Below, piece by piece: positions 32,589 to 41,700 of a stretch of 46,822 nt of DNA. Numbering within the stretch: position 1 is the stretch's first letter; each line of letters begins with the position of its first letter. The translations under genes and the position numbers were made by a program. Source of the stretch: Lamprobacter modestohalophilus (GTDB lineage Bacteria; Pseudomonadota; Gammaproteobacteria; Chromatiales; Chromatiaceae); NCBI RefSeq assembly GCF_016583905.1, contig NZ_NRRY01000042.1:1-46822 (forward strand), in the 5' to 3' direction. Below the pieces are notes generated by a model. The model saw only the letters and a list, made by a program, of their open reading frames with translations, had not been told where the DNA came from and made no database searches.

Positions 32589-33332
32589 ATGATCGATCTC
32601 GCCAATAAGGTCGCCCTGATCACTGGCGCCAGCCGCGGCCTCGGCGCTGGCCTCGCCGAACGCTTCATCGAGCACGGCCTGCGGGTCGCGGTCTGCGCCC
32701 GCACCCAGCCCAAGATCGAGGGTGACAGCGCCAAGATCCTCAGCGTCGCCGCTGATGTCACCGACGCCGAGGCCATGCAACAACTCTGTGATACGGCCGT
32801 CGACCGCTTTGGTCGCATTGATCTCTGGATCAACAATGCTGGGCTGCTGGCGCCCATCGGCCCACTGCGTGATAACGACCCTGCCGAATTCGCCCGCCAC
32901 ATCCAGGTCAATGTGGTCGGCGTGTTCAATGGCAGCCGCGCCTTCATTCGCCATCTGCGCCAGCGCGGCGGCGATGGGGTACTGCTAAACATCAGCTCAG
33001 GCGCGGCCCGCAATGCCTATGCTGGCTGGTCCGCCTACTGCGCCGGCAAGGCTGCGGTGGACCGGATGAGCGAGTCGATCGCGCTCGAAGAGTCTGATAC
33101 TGGACTGCGGGTGCATGCGGTGGCGCCCGGCATTATCGACACCGACATGCAGGCGATGATCCGCAACTGCTCGCCGGAGCAGTTTCCTCGCGTGCAAAAG
33201 TTTCTCGACCTCAAGGCCAACGAGGGCTTTAGCTCACCCGCCTTCATCGCCGATCGGCTGCTGGATCTCGCCTTTGATCCCAGCGCAGCCGAAGCGGCCG
33301 TCGCCATCAGCCTGCCGCTCGAGAAGGCCTAA
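32589..33332 (+). CDS. Short-chain dehydrogenase/reductase (SDR)
   Basis: A classical SDR of 247 residues. The cofactor motif is TGASRGLG at 12-19, NNAG lies at 82-85, and the catalytic Ser-Tyr-Lys set is Ser136/137 with Tyr150 and Lys154 in SAYCAGK. An Arg after the second strand (VCARTQ, Arg38) suggests NADP(H). The ATG follows GAGAAGG. It lies alone on the plus strand. SDR substrates are too varied to assign one here. Confidence 0.92.
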   Translation: MIDLANKVALITGASRGLGAGLAERFIEHGLRVAVCARTQPKIEGDSAKILSVAADVTDAEAMQQLCDTAVDRFGRIDLWINNAGLLAPIGPLRDNDPAEFARHIQVNVVGVFNGSRAFIRHLRQRGGDGVLLNISSGAARNAYAGWSAYCAGKAAVDRMSESIALEESDTGLRVHAVAPGIIDTDMQAMIRNCSPEQFPRVQKFLDLKANEGFSSPAFIADRLLDLAFDPSAAEAAVAISLPLEKA

Positions 33333-33457
33333 CCTGCGGCTGGCTCATCCAGTATGCACTGGGCTTATCCAGCATGAGCCGGTTCGCCTAGGGCCGCTCC
33401 TTCTTAGCCTAGGTATCGGTGGGCGATCATAAACGCCCTGCTGTCAGAGACTCGAGG

Positions 33458-33673
33458 ATGACGACGATGTCGATCTGGTCACGCTTATCGAATTTTTTCC
33501 GGCCGCTAGCGCTGGTGATACTGCTCTTTGCAGCCCTGTTTTTCATCTACTTTGCACTCTCACCGACCATCGAGCTGCTGCCCGGCGGGATGGATCTGCT
33601 TGTCGGACTCCTGTTCGCTCTCTTCATCCTCATCTTGCTCATCAGCCTCAGCAGTCAACACCGGCGGCGCTGA
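33458..33673 (+). CDS. Small two-helix membrane protein
   Basis: About 71 residues from the ATG at 33458 (another ATG nine bases later has better spacing to the GAGG site). Two hydrophobic helices occupy most of the chain: LALVILLFAALFFIYFAL and LVGLLFALFILILLISL. It ends in a basic HRRR tail. No family is recognised. The frame ends 39 bases before a GGCAA repeat tract; an overlapping +1 frame continues through the tract and would encode a basic QGK-rich tail if a frameshift occurred. Confidence 0.65.
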   Translation: MTTMSIWSRLSNFFRPLALVILLFAALFFIYFALSPTIELLPGGMDLLVGLLFALFILILLISLSSQHRRR

Positions 33674-33711
33674 GTCCCCAGAAACGCGCACAAGCCAGAC
33701 CAGAGCAGATC

Positions 33712-33815
33712 AGGCAAGGCAAGGCGCAAGGCAAGGCAAGACGCAGGGCAAGGCGCAGGGCAAGGACAGGCAAGGCAAGACGCAAGGCAAGGGCAGGCAA
33801 GGCAAGGCAAGGCAA
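33712..33815. repeat. GGCAA-type pentanucleotide repeat tract
   Basis: About 100 bases consist of GGCAA units interspersed with GGCGCA and GGCAGG variants, for example GGCAAGGCAAGGCAAGGCAA near 33796-33815. It lies between the small membrane protein and the ppdK terminator. It is strongly purine-skewed and likely to be length-variable by slippage. Confidence 0.9.
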
Positions 33816-33835
33816 CAAGGCCAAGCAGCGGACAT

Positions 33836-33870
33836 AAAAAAGGGCCCGCCGAATCGCTTCGGTCGAGCCC
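33836..33870 (-). terminator. Rho-independent terminator after ppdK
   Basis: The hairpin at 33842-33870 pairs GGGC with GCCC and CCGAA with TTCGG around an interior mismatch and is followed on the minus strand by six Ts (complement of 33836-33841). It lies about 60 bases beyond the ppdK stop. A second, perfect GCCGGC stem at about 33889-33904 lies between it and the gene. Confidence 0.85.
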
Positions 33871-33927
33871 TCGAGGCGCGACGATCGGCCGGCATAAGCC
33901 GGCCCGACCGTCTTGATCAGGAAACGA

Positions 33928-36702
33928 CTACTGTGGCCGGTGCTTCAGCGCCGCCTGTGCCGCTGCCAGTCGCGCGACAGGAACCCGCGGACCCGAGCAG
34001 CTGACATAGTCGAGTCCCGCCTGGTCGCAGAACGCGATCGACGCCGGATGGCCACCATGCTCACCGCAGATGCCAACATGCAGATCGGCGCGCACACCGC
34101 GGCCCCAATCCACGGCCAACTGCATCAGCTTGCCAACGCCCCTCTCGTCGAGCACCTCGAACGGGTTGTCTTGCAAGACGTTCGACTGGTTGTAGAGCGG
34201 CAGGAACTTGTTCTCGGCATCCTCGCGTGAGAACGAGAACACAGCCTGGGTCAGGTCATTGGTACCGAAGGAGAAGAACTCGGCCTCGGCGGCCAAGGAC
34301 TCGGCGCGCATGCAGGCGCGCACCACCTCGATCATGGTGCCGAACTTGAACTTGACCGGCTGGCCATGCTTGGCCTGCACCTCGGCATGGGCCTCATCGA
34401 CATAGACCTTGACGCGCTTGAGCTCCTGCACGGTACAGACCTGCGGCACCTTGATCTGCGGCTGGATCTCGATGCCCGCTTGCGCGCACTCGGCCGCCGC
34501 TTCCAGGATCGCGCGCACCTGCATCTTGTAGATCTCCGGGAAGGAGATACCGAGACGCACGCCGCGATGCCCGAGCATCGGGTTGGTCTCGTGCAGCGCG
34601 CGGACCTTGCGCAGCATCGCTTCCTTCTTCGCGATCGCCTCCTCGACCATCATCGGGTCCATCACCCGACGCACCGCATCGAACTCGTCGCGTGCCTTAT
34701 CGGGCGTATGCAGCAGGCCCATCGAGCCGGCCAAGGCGGTCATACCACGGGTCGCGCCAGCCAGTGCCCGCAGATCGGCCAGATCTTGCTCCAGCTGATG
34801 CTCATCAGGCAGGAACTCATGGATCGGCGGATCGAGCAGACGAATAGTCACCGGATTCGGCGCCATGACCTCGAACAGCTCGCGGAAGTCCTGCCGCTGC
34901 AGTGGCAGCAACGCCTCGAGCGCCTCATCGCGCTTTTCTGGGGTCTCCGCGACGATCATCTCGATCACCAACGGCAGACGATCGGTGGCGTTGAACATGC
35001 GCTCGGTGCGCGCCAGACCGATGCCGACCGCGCCATACTTGCGCGCGTTGCGAGCATCCTCTGGCGTATCGGCGTTGGCCATCACTTTCAGCCGCGCGAC
35101 CTCATCGGCCCATTGCAGCAGGGTCGAGAGCTCGGGCGTGAAGTCCGGCTCGACAGTTGCAATCTCGCCCAGATAGACACGCCCCGAGGAGCCGTCGATG
35201 GTGATGGTGTCACCCTCCTTGAAGCTGGTCGCACCAACGATGGCCACACGCCGCGAGACATCGACGCTGATGCCCTCGGCACCGGCGACACAGGGCTTAC
35301 CCATGCCGCGCGCCACCACCGCCGCGTGCGAGGTCTTACCACCGCGCGCGGTCAGGATGCCCTCGGAGGCAAAGAAGCCGTGGATATCCTCAGGCTTGGT
35401 CTCCTCACGCACCAGGATCACCTTCTGGCCGAGATCATGACCAAGCTGATGGGCACGATCGGCATCGAACACCGCGATACCAGCCGCGGCACCGGGCGAG
35501 GCCGGCAGCCCCTGAGCGACCGGCTCCACCTTCGAGCTCGGGTCCAGGCGCGGGAACAACATCTGCTCGAGGCTGATCGGATCGATGCGCTGCAAGGCTT
35601 GCTCCTTACTGATCAACCCCTCTTGCTCCATCTCCACCGAGGTGCGCACCATGCCGTGCGCGTTCATCTTGCCGTTGCGCGTCTGCAGGCAATAGAGCAC
35701 ACCGCGCTCGATGGTGAATTCGAAGTCTTGCACCTCGCGGTAATGCGTCTCAAGCTTGGCGCGCAGCTCGGCCAGTTCTTCGGCCATCTGCGGCATCTCG
35801 ACCGTCAGCCGATCGAGCGGCTTCGGGGTGCGGATACCGGCGACCACGTCCTCGCCCTGGGCGTTGATCAGATACTCGCCGTAGAGCTTGTTCTCGCCGG
35901 TGCCTGGGTTACGGGTGAAGCCAACGCCGGTGGCGGAATCGTTACCGCGGTTACCGAACACCATGGTGCAGATGTTCACCGCGGTGCCGTTGGCCATCTC
36001 CGGCGTGATGTGGAATTGCTTGCGGTAGTCGACGGCACGCCGCCCCATCCAACTGTTGAAGACCGCCTTCACGGCAATCTCGAGCTGGATCATCGGGTCC
36101 GCCGGGAACGGCTTGCCGGTGTGCTCTTCGACCACCTTCAGGAAGCGCTCGCTCATCTCCTTGAGATCAGCGGCGGAGAGGTCGACGTCTTGCTTGGCGT
36201 GGGCAGCCTCTTTGACCGCGTTGAACTCCTTGTCGAAGGCCTCGTCGGAGACCCCTAGCGCGACCTTGCCGAACAGCTGGATGAAGCGGCGATAGGAGTC
36301 GTAGCCGAAGCGGTCGTCGCCGGTCGCCTTGATCTCGCCCTGCAGCGTCTCTTCGTTCAGCCCCAGGTTGAGGATGGTGTCCATCATGCCCGGCATCGAC
36401 ATCGCCGACCCAGAGCGCACCGAGACCAGCAACGGGTTTTCCGGATTGCCAAAGCCCTTGCCGGTCTTGCGCTCCAACGCCGCCATCTGATCGCGCACCT
36501 GGTCCATCACACCGGCCGGCAGCTGCCGATCGGGCGTCTCCAGATACGCGAGACAGGCGTCGGTGGTGATCACAAAGCCCGGCGGTACATTCAGGCCGAT
36601 CTGCGTCATCTCGCACAGATTCGCGCCCTTGCCGCCGAGCAGCTTCTTGTTCTTGCCATCGCCTTCATCAAAGGCGAACACCCACTTGGTCGTCTCGGTC
36701 AT
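33928..36702 (-). CDS. ppdK: Pyruvate, phosphate dikinase
   Basis: PPDK interconverts pyruvate, ATP and phosphate with PEP, AMP and PPi; in autotrophs and phototrophs it feeds PEP for gluconeogenesis. I start the 924-residue protein at the ATG at 36702 (MTETTKWVFAFDEGDG), which has a GAGGA ribosome site; an upstream TTG region adds residues with no homology. The ATP-grasp domain starts with LLGGKGANLCEMTQIGLNVP, the phosphohistidine domain has GGKTSHAAVVARGMGKPCV (His near residue 460), and the C-terminal PEP/pyruvate barrel ends with CGEHGGHPASIAFC. PPDK-type length and motifs separate it from PEP synthase. It is divergent from valS. Confidence 0.97.
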   Translation of the reverse strand: MTETTKWVFAFDEGDGKNKKLLGGKGANLCEMTQIGLNVPPGFVITTDACLAYLETPDRQLPAGVMDQVRDQMAALERKTGKGFGNPENPLLVSVRSGSAMSMPGMMDTILNLGLNEETLQGEIKATGDDRFGYDSYRRFIQLFGKVALGVSDEAFDKEFNAVKEAAHAKQDVDLSAADLKEMSERFLKVVEEHTGKPFPADPMIQLEIAVKAVFNSWMGRRAVDYRKQFHITPEMANGTAVNICTMVFGNRGNDSATGVGFTRNPGTGENKLYGEYLINAQGEDVVAGIRTPKPLDRLTVEMPQMAEELAELRAKLETHYREVQDFEFTIERGVLYCLQTRNGKMNAHGMVRTSVEMEQEGLISKEQALQRIDPISLEQMLFPRLDPSSKVEPVAQGLPASPGAAAGIAVFDADRAHQLGHDLGQKVILVREETKPEDIHGFFASEGILTARGGKTSHAAVVARGMGKPCVAGAEGISVDVSRRVAIVGATSFKEGDTITIDGSSGRVYLGEIATVEPDFTPELSTLLQWADEVARLKVMANADTPEDARNARKYGAVGIGLARTERMFNATDRLPLVIEMIVAETPEKRDEALEALLPLQRQDFRELFEVMAPNPVTIRLLDPPIHEFLPDEHQLEQDLADLRALAGATRGMTALAGSMGLLHTPDKARDEFDAVRRVMDPMMVEEAIAKKEAMLRKVRALHETNPMLGHRGVRLGISFPEIYKMQVRAILEAAAECAQAGIEIQPQIKVPQVCTVQELKRVKVYVDEAHAEVQAKHGQPVKFKFGTMIEVVRACMRAESLAAEAEFFSFGTNDLTQAVFSFSREDAENKFLPLYNQSNVLQDNPFEVLDERGVGKLMQLAVDWGRGVRADLHVGICGEHGGHPASIAFCDQAGLDYVSCSGPRVPVARLAAAQAALKHRPQ

Positions 36703-36846
36703 GTTTTCAGTCCTCGGGTTAGGGATAGAGGTAGGGTCAGGGTGATCAATGCTGTGTATTTGAACGAGCACAGCTGCAGTTGGGAAGTGTCCGAAATCAA
36801 TTGGTCACAGAGTAACATGCCATATTCTGATATTGACTGACATAAG

Positions 36847-36892
36847 GGAGTCAGACACCATTGAAAAAATAGGTTTACTCTGCCCCTTTTGG
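36847..36892. repeat. Remnant resembling RAYT/IS-flanking repeat text
   Basis: GGGAGTCAGACACCATTG and TTTACTCTGCCCCTTTT are variants of the paired 'gtcagacacc' and 'ttactctgacccc' strings that recur around tyrosine-recombinase-like REP transposases in gammaproteobacteria. No transposase frame is present nearby, so this would be a leftover. The link rests on memory of similar intergenic text. Confidence 0.4.
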
Positions 36893-37085
36893 TAGAAGTC
36901 TCCTATCCTGAACCCTTCACCCTTGATCGCCATCGCCATCGCCGACTTCCTATGGCCATTCGCCCTGACTTCCACACAGGCTGAGCCGATCAATCCTGAT
37001 ATTTTTAGCGCGTTTTATCAGCCAACCAGGTGGAACGGCTATCACAGCGCAAACCCCGACTAGGGGCGTCGAGCCGTTTATACTG

Positions 37086-37133
37086 CAGGCCTTCGCTTCA
37101 GGCCTGGTAACCCCCTTGTCATGCTACCAGGCC
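37086..37133 (+). promoter_or_regulatory. Overlapping inverted repeats upstream of valS
   Basis: CAGGCCT (37086-37092) pairs with AGGCCTG (37100-37106), while GGCCTGGTA (37101-37109) pairs perfectly with TACCAGGCC (37125-37133). The two stems share 37101-37106 and so are mutually exclusive. This resembles an attenuator-like switch or an operator, but if transcription starts just after TATACT (37079-37084) the first arm would not be in the RNA. Confidence 0.4.
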
Positions 37134-37188
37134 GACAAAGACATCGACACCGCATCAGCGCCACCTCTAGACGCGCAGGATCTCCGCC

Positions 37189-40100
37189 ATGTTGGATAAG
37201 ACCTACGACCCCAAAACCATTGAAACCCTCTGGTATCAGCGCTGGGAGCAAGCCGGCTGGTTTGCACCAGACCTAGGCGCTGGAGCCGAGTCCGATGTCC
37301 GCGGTGGTGGCGGCGAGCGCGGCCAAAACGACACCGCACCGCCGTTCTGCATCATGATCCCGCCGCCCAATGTCACCGGCAGCCTGCACATGGGCCACGG
37401 CTTCAATAACGCCATCATGGACGCCCTAGTGCGCTACCACCGCATGCGCGGCGAGCCGACGCTCTGGCAGCCGGGCACCGACCACGCCGGTATCGCCACC
37501 CAGATGGTGGTCGAGCGCCAGCTCGAGGCCGAGGGCCAGACGCGTCACGATCTGGGCCGCGAGGCCTTCATCGAGCGCATCTGGGAGTGGAAGGCCGAAT
37601 CCGGCGGCACCATCACCCAGCAACTGCGCCGGCTCGGCTCATCGCTCGACTGGCAGCACGAGCGTTTCACCATGGACGAAGGCCTCTCCAACGCCGTGCG
37701 CGAGGTCTTCGTGCGCTTGTTCGAGGAGGGACTGATCTACCGCGGCAAGCGGCTGGTGAACTGGGACCCGGTGCTGCACACCGCGATCTCGGACCTGGAG
37801 GTGATCGCCGAGGAAGAGGCCGGCCATATGTGGGATCTCAAATACCCACTGACCAACGGCACCGGCGCCATGATCGTCTCCACCACCCGCCCGGAGACTC
37901 TGCTCGGCGACTGCGCGGTGGCCGTAAACCCTGAAGACGAACGCTACAAACACCTGATCGGCGAGACCGTGGAGCTACCGCTGACTGGCCGGCGCATCCC
38001 GATCATCGCCGACGAGCATGCTGACCCCGAGCTCGGTACCGGTTGCGTCAAGATCACCCCAGCGCACGACTTCAACGACCACGCGGTCTGGCTGCGCCAT
38101 CGCGACGAGACGCCGATCGCCGATCAACCCCATGGCGGCCTGATCAACCTCTTCACCATCGATGCCGCCATCCGCGCCAATACACCTGAGGAAGGCGAGC
38201 TGATCCCCAGCGCCTACTGCGGCCTCGACCGCTTCGTTGCGCGCGAGCGCATCCTCGGCGACCTCAAGGCCCAGGGCCTGCTGGTGCAGGTGCGCGATCA
38301 TCGCCTGCCGGTGCCGCGCGGTGACCGTTCCAACGCCGTGGTCGAGCCCTACCTCACCGATCAGTGGTACGTGCACATCGAGCCGCTCGCCAAGCCCGCC
38401 ATCGAAGCGGTCGAAAAGGGCCAGATCCGTTTCGTCCCCGACAACTGGAAGAACACCTATTTCGAATGGATGCGCAACATCCAAGATTGGTGCATCAGCC
38501 GCCAGCTTTGGTGGGGCCATCGCATCCCGGCCTGGTACGACGACCAAGGCAACATCTACGTCGGGCGCTCCGAAGCCGAAGTCCGCGACAAGCATGGCCT
38601 GAGCGCCGACTACCCGCTGCGCCAAGACGAGGATGTGCTCGACACCTGGTTCAGCTCCGCACTCTGGCCCTTTAGTACGCTGGGCTGGCCGCCTGAGGAC
38701 AACGCCGAGCAGACGCAGGACAACCGGCAGGCGCAGGACAGCCAGCAGGCACAGAACAATCAGCAGAGACAGGACAGCGAGCGCCGGCACGCCGAACAGC
38801 TCGATCGCCTTGCCACCTTCTACCCCACCTCCGTGCTCATCACCGGCTTCGACATCATCTTCTTCTGGGTCGCCCGGATGATCATGATGGGGCTCAAATT
38901 CATGGACGATGTGCCGTTCCGCGACGTCTACATCCACGGCCTGGTGCGCGATGCCCAGGGCAACAAGATGTCCAAGTCCAAGGGCAACGTGCTTGACCCC
39001 ATTGATCTGATCGATGGCATCGAGCTCGAGCCCCTGGTCGCTAAACGCACCAAGGGCATGATGCAGCCGCAGCTCGCCGACAAGATTGCCAAGCAGACCC
39101 GCAAGGAGTTCCCCGAAGGCATCCCCGCCTTCGGCACCGATGCGCTGCGCTTCACCTTCGCCGCGCTCGCCACCACCGGCCGCGACATCAAGCTCGACCT
39201 CGGCCGCGTCGAGGGCTACCGCAACTTCTGCAATAAGCTCTGGAACGCCTCGCGCTATGTCCTGATGAACACCGAGGGGCAAGATTGTGGGGCTGGCCCA
39301 GAGATCGCGTTACTCAGCCAAGCCGAGCCGGCTCAGAGCGAAGAGCCCGATGCTGGCCTCGATAGCCGTGGATCGAGCACTGACACGGCAGGCGCTCATA
39401 CTGCAACGAATCAGGCACTCGGCCAAGATGGCCAACGACAGCCGTTGGAGCTGAGCGCCGCCGACCGATGGATTCGGAGTCGATTGAACCAGACCATCGG
39501 CAACGTGCGCGAGGCGCTCGACGCCTACCGTTTCGACCTCGCCGCCCAAGCCATCTACGAGTTCACCTGGAGCGAGTTCTGCGACTGGTACCTCGAGCTT
39601 GCGAAGCCGGTCTTAACCAGCGAAACCGCCTCAGACGCGGCCAAGCGCGGCACCCGCTGGACCCTCGTGCAGACGCTGGAAGGACTCTTGCGCCTGACCC
39701 ACCCCTTCATGCCGTTCATCACCGAAGAGATCTGGCAGAAGGTACGACCACTGGCCAGCCCAGTCGCTGCGACTGCCGATGTGGATACTGGAGCCGCGAC
39801 CATTATGCTCGCGCCCTACCCGACGACCGACAGCGCCCTTGACGATGCCGAGGCCGAGGCCGAGATCCGCTGGGTGCAGCAGTTCATCCTTGGCGTGCGC
39901 CGCATCAAAGGCGAGATGAACATCGCGCCCTCCAAGCAGCTCCCCGTGCTGATCGCCAACGCCCAGGAGCGCGATCTGCAATGGCTCGAACAGGCCCGCC
40001 CCTACCTCGACTTCCTCGCCCGCACCGAGTCGGTCCGCCTGCTCAACGACGAAGCAGAAGCGCCCGAGTCAGCCATGGCCCTCGTCGGCGCCATGAAGAT

Positions 40101-40332
40101 CCTGATCCCCATGGCCGGCCTGATCGACAAAGACGCCGAGATCAAACGCCTCGACAAAGAGATCACCAAGCTGCGCGCCGATATCGAGCGCATCGAGACC
40201 AAGCTCGCCAACCCAAGCTTCGTCGACAAGGCCCCAGCAGCGGTCGTTCAGAAAGAGCGCGACCGATCTGCCGAGCAACAGGGCGCGCTTGCCAACCTCA
40301 GCCAGCAGCGGGAACGGATCGCAGCGTTGTGA
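37189..40332 (+). CDS. valS: Valyl-tRNA synthetase with three low-complexity insertions
   Basis: ValRS charges tRNA-Val and edits misacylated threonine. The class I signatures are [12 protein letters not shown] (HIGH, near residue 65-75) and KMSKSKGN (near 600). A C-terminal coiled-coil arm ends the 1047-residue protein. It is about 100 residues longer than E. coli ValRS (951). The excess is three low-complexity insertions: a Gly-rich one at about 27-50, a Gln/Asp/Asn-rich one at about 503-540 ([20 protein letters not shown]), and an acidic, Ser/Ala-rich one at about 698-757. They lie outside the signature motifs, so activity should survive. It is divergent from ppdK. Confidence 0.97.
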   Translation: MLDKTYDPKTIETLWYQRWEQAGWFAPDLGAGAESDVRGGGGERGQNDTAPPFCIMIPPPNVTGSLHMGHGFNNAIMDALVRYHRMRGEPTLWQPGTDHAGIATQMVVERQLEAEGQTRHDLGREAFIERIWEWKAESGGTITQQLRRLGSSLDWQHERFTMDEGLSNAVREVFVRLFEEGLIYRGKRLVNWDPVLHTAISDLEVIAEEEAGHMWDLKYPLTNGTGAMIVSTTRPETLLGDCAVAVNPEDERYKHLIGETVELPLTGRRIPIIADEHADPELGTGCVKITPAHDFNDHAVWLRHRDETPIADQPHGGLINLFTIDAAIRANTPEEGELIPSAYCGLDRFVARERILGDLKAQGLLVQVRDHRLPVPRGDRSNAVVEPYLTDQWYVHIEPLAKPAIEAVEKGQIRFVPDNWKNTYFEWMRNIQDWCISRQLWWGHRIPAWYDDQGNIYVGRSEAEVRDKHGLSADYPLRQDEDVLDTWFSSALWPFSTLGWPPEDNAEQTQDNRQAQDSQQAQNNQQRQDSERRHAEQLDRLATFYPTSVLITGFDIIFFWVARMIMMGLKFMDDVPFRDVYIHGLVRDAQGNKMSKSKGNVLDPIDLIDGIELEPLVAKRTKGMMQPQLADKIAKQTRKEFPEGIPAFGTDALRFTFAALATTGRDIKLDLGRVEGYRNFCNKLWNASRYVLMNTEGQDCGAGPEIALLSQAEPAQSEEPDAGLDSRGSSTDTAGAHTATNQALGQDGQRQPLELSAADRWIRSRLNQTIGNVREALDAYRFDLAAQAIYEFTWSEFCDWYLELAKPVLTSETASDAAKRGTRWTLVQTLEGLLRLTHPFMPFITEEIWQKVRPLASPVAATADVDTGAATIMLAPYPTTDSALDDAEAEAEIRWVQQFILGVRRIKGEMNIAPSKQLPVLIANAQERDLQWLEQARPYLDFLARTESVRLLNDEAEAPESAMALVGAMKILIPMAGLIDKDAEIKRLDKEITKLRADIERIETKLANPSFVDKAPAAVVQKERDRSAEQQGALANLSQQRERIAAL

Positions 40333-40403
40333 GCAACGTTTTCGGGGTAGCCATCGATCAAAAGAGCCATGAACAGAATGGGCTATTCAGGATCTGCTAT
40401 CGC

Positions 40404-41693
40404 TCATCCGAGCACCGATCCGCGCTGCGGATCGAAGAGCTCGATCCAGTGCAAAACCGGTCTATCGGCTGCCGCGGCCAGGTGCGTCTGACAGCCAACA
40501 TTGGCCGTCGCGATCAGCGCTGGCGCGCCCGCCTGCAAGGCATCAAGACGATCGGCCTGCAGCCGCTTCGATAACTCGGCCTGCAGGATCGAATAGGTAC
40601 CGGCCGAGCCACAGCAGCTATGTGCATCCCGCACCGGAGTTAGCTCGAAACCGACGCCTCTGAGCAGCGCCTCAACCCGGCCCATCAGCCGCTGGCCGTG
40701 TTGCAGCGTGCACGGCGGATGGAAGGCAATCCGCCGCGGCACGTCACGCGCGAATGGACTCGGCAGCCGGGCTAGATCCTCAGCGCTGAGCAGCTCGCTC
40801 AGATCGCGCGCAAGGGCTGATACACGAGCAGCCTTCTTGGCGTAGGCTGCATCATCGCGGAGATGCCACCCGTAATCCTTAACGACCGCTCCGCAGCCGC
40901 TCGCCGTGATCAGAATGGCCCCAGCCGGTGTTTGCTTAGGATCGCTCGGCTCGATCTCCGACCACCAGGCATCGATGTTGCGGCGCATGAAGCGCTTGGC
41001 CTCGTCTGGCGCGGCCAGATGCTGGCTGATCGCACCGCAGCAGCCGCCACCGGTAGGCTGAACAACCTCGATACCGAGCGCTGCAAGCACGCGTCTCGCC
41101 GCCGAAACCGTTGCCGGCGTCAGCGCTGGCTCGACGCAGTTATCAAGCATCAGCACCCGCCGGGGTGCGAGGCCTACCGGTGTCGCTTCTCTCGCTGCGG
41201 CGCCTACCACAGTGCGCGGCCGTCGCGACAACGCAACCGGAACCTTGCTACGCAATCGCTGCGGCAGCAACGGCCTCAGCCATTGCCCAATGCGCAGCAG
41301 CGGCACGAACCGGCTCGGATAAGGCAAAACCTTACGCAGGCCCCAGCGCATGAGCCGCTCATGAATGGGTCGCGGCACCATACGCTCAATCCGCTCGCGG
41401 CCGATCTCGACCAGCTTGTGATACTCGACCCCCGACGGACAGCTGGTCTCGCAGTTCAGACAGGTCAAGCAGCGATCAAGATGCTGCTGCGTGCTCCGCG
41501 TCGGCGTCTCGCCCTCGAGCGCCAGCTTCAGCTGATAGATGCGCCCGCGCGGGCCGTCCAGTTCATCGCCCAGTAACTGATAAGTTGGGCAAGTGGCAGT
41601 GCAGAAACCACAGTGCACGCAGCTACGCAGGATGCGATCAGCCTCACGTCCGTCAGAGGTCGCCAGTAGCTCAGGGATCAGTCGGGTCTGCAT
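40404..41693 (-). CDS. glcF: Glycolate oxidase iron-sulfur subunit GlcF
   Basis: GlcF is the Fe-S subunit of the membrane-associated glycolate oxidase, passing electrons from GlcDE towards the quinone pool. I start the 429-residue protein at the ATG at 41693 (MQTRLIPELLATSDG), eight bases after glcE stops. Two [4Fe-4S] ferredoxin motifs, CVHCGFCTATCPTY and CLTCLNCETSCPSG, lie in the first 100 residues. Two CCG-type cysteine-rich domains follow (GGGCCGAISQHLA and DAHSCCGSAGTYS). It is the last gene of the glcDEF set and converges with valS. Confidence 0.95.
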   Translation of the reverse strand: MQTRLIPELLATSDGREADRILRSCVHCGFCTATCPTYQLLGDELDGPRGRIYQLKLALEGETPTRSTQQHLDRCLTCLNCETSCPSGVEYHKLVEIGRERIERMVPRPIHERLMRWGLRKVLPYPSRFVPLLRIGQWLRPLLPQRLRSKVPVALSRRPRTVVGAAAREATPVGLAPRRVLMLDNCVEPALTPATVSAARRVLAALGIEVVQPTGGGCCGAISQHLAAPDEAKRFMRRNIDAWWSEIEPSDPKQTPAGAILITASGCGAVVKDYGWHLRDDAAYAKKAARVSALARDLSELLSAEDLARLPSPFARDVPRRIAFHPPCTLQHGQRLMGRVEALLRGVGFELTPVRDAHSCCGSAGTYSILQAELSKRLQADRLDALQAGAPALIATANVGCQTHLAAAADRPVLHWIELFDPQRGSVLG

Positions 41694-41700
41694 GCTTGGC

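Larger units (their letters stand above)
36703..37188. other. ppdK-valS divergent region with a transposase-associated repeat remnant and leader hairpins
   Basis: This 486-base gap is AT-richer than its surroundings around 36800-36900. It holds a short tract at 36847-36892 (GGGAGTCAGACACCATTG... TTTACTCTGCCCCTTTT) of a kind often found beside REP-associated transposases. A TATACT -10-like hexamer at 37079-37084 precedes the overlapping inverted repeats at 37086-37133 in front of valS. No gene is seen. Confidence 0.5.

Noticed and set aside
34366-36258. 630-residue open frame on the plus strand
   Set aside because: It lies fully antisense to ppdK, its composition (His/Leu/Arg-rich) reflects the GC-rich codon pattern of ppdK, and it has no domain features.
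36805-36993. 62-residue minus-strand open frame in the ppdK-valS gap
   Set aside because: No ribosome site, no family features, and it spans the repeat-like AT-rich segment.
37975-39282. 435-residue open frame on the minus strand
   Set aside because: It is antisense to valS, Val/Leu/Gly-rich without motifs, and is explained by codon bias of the real gene.
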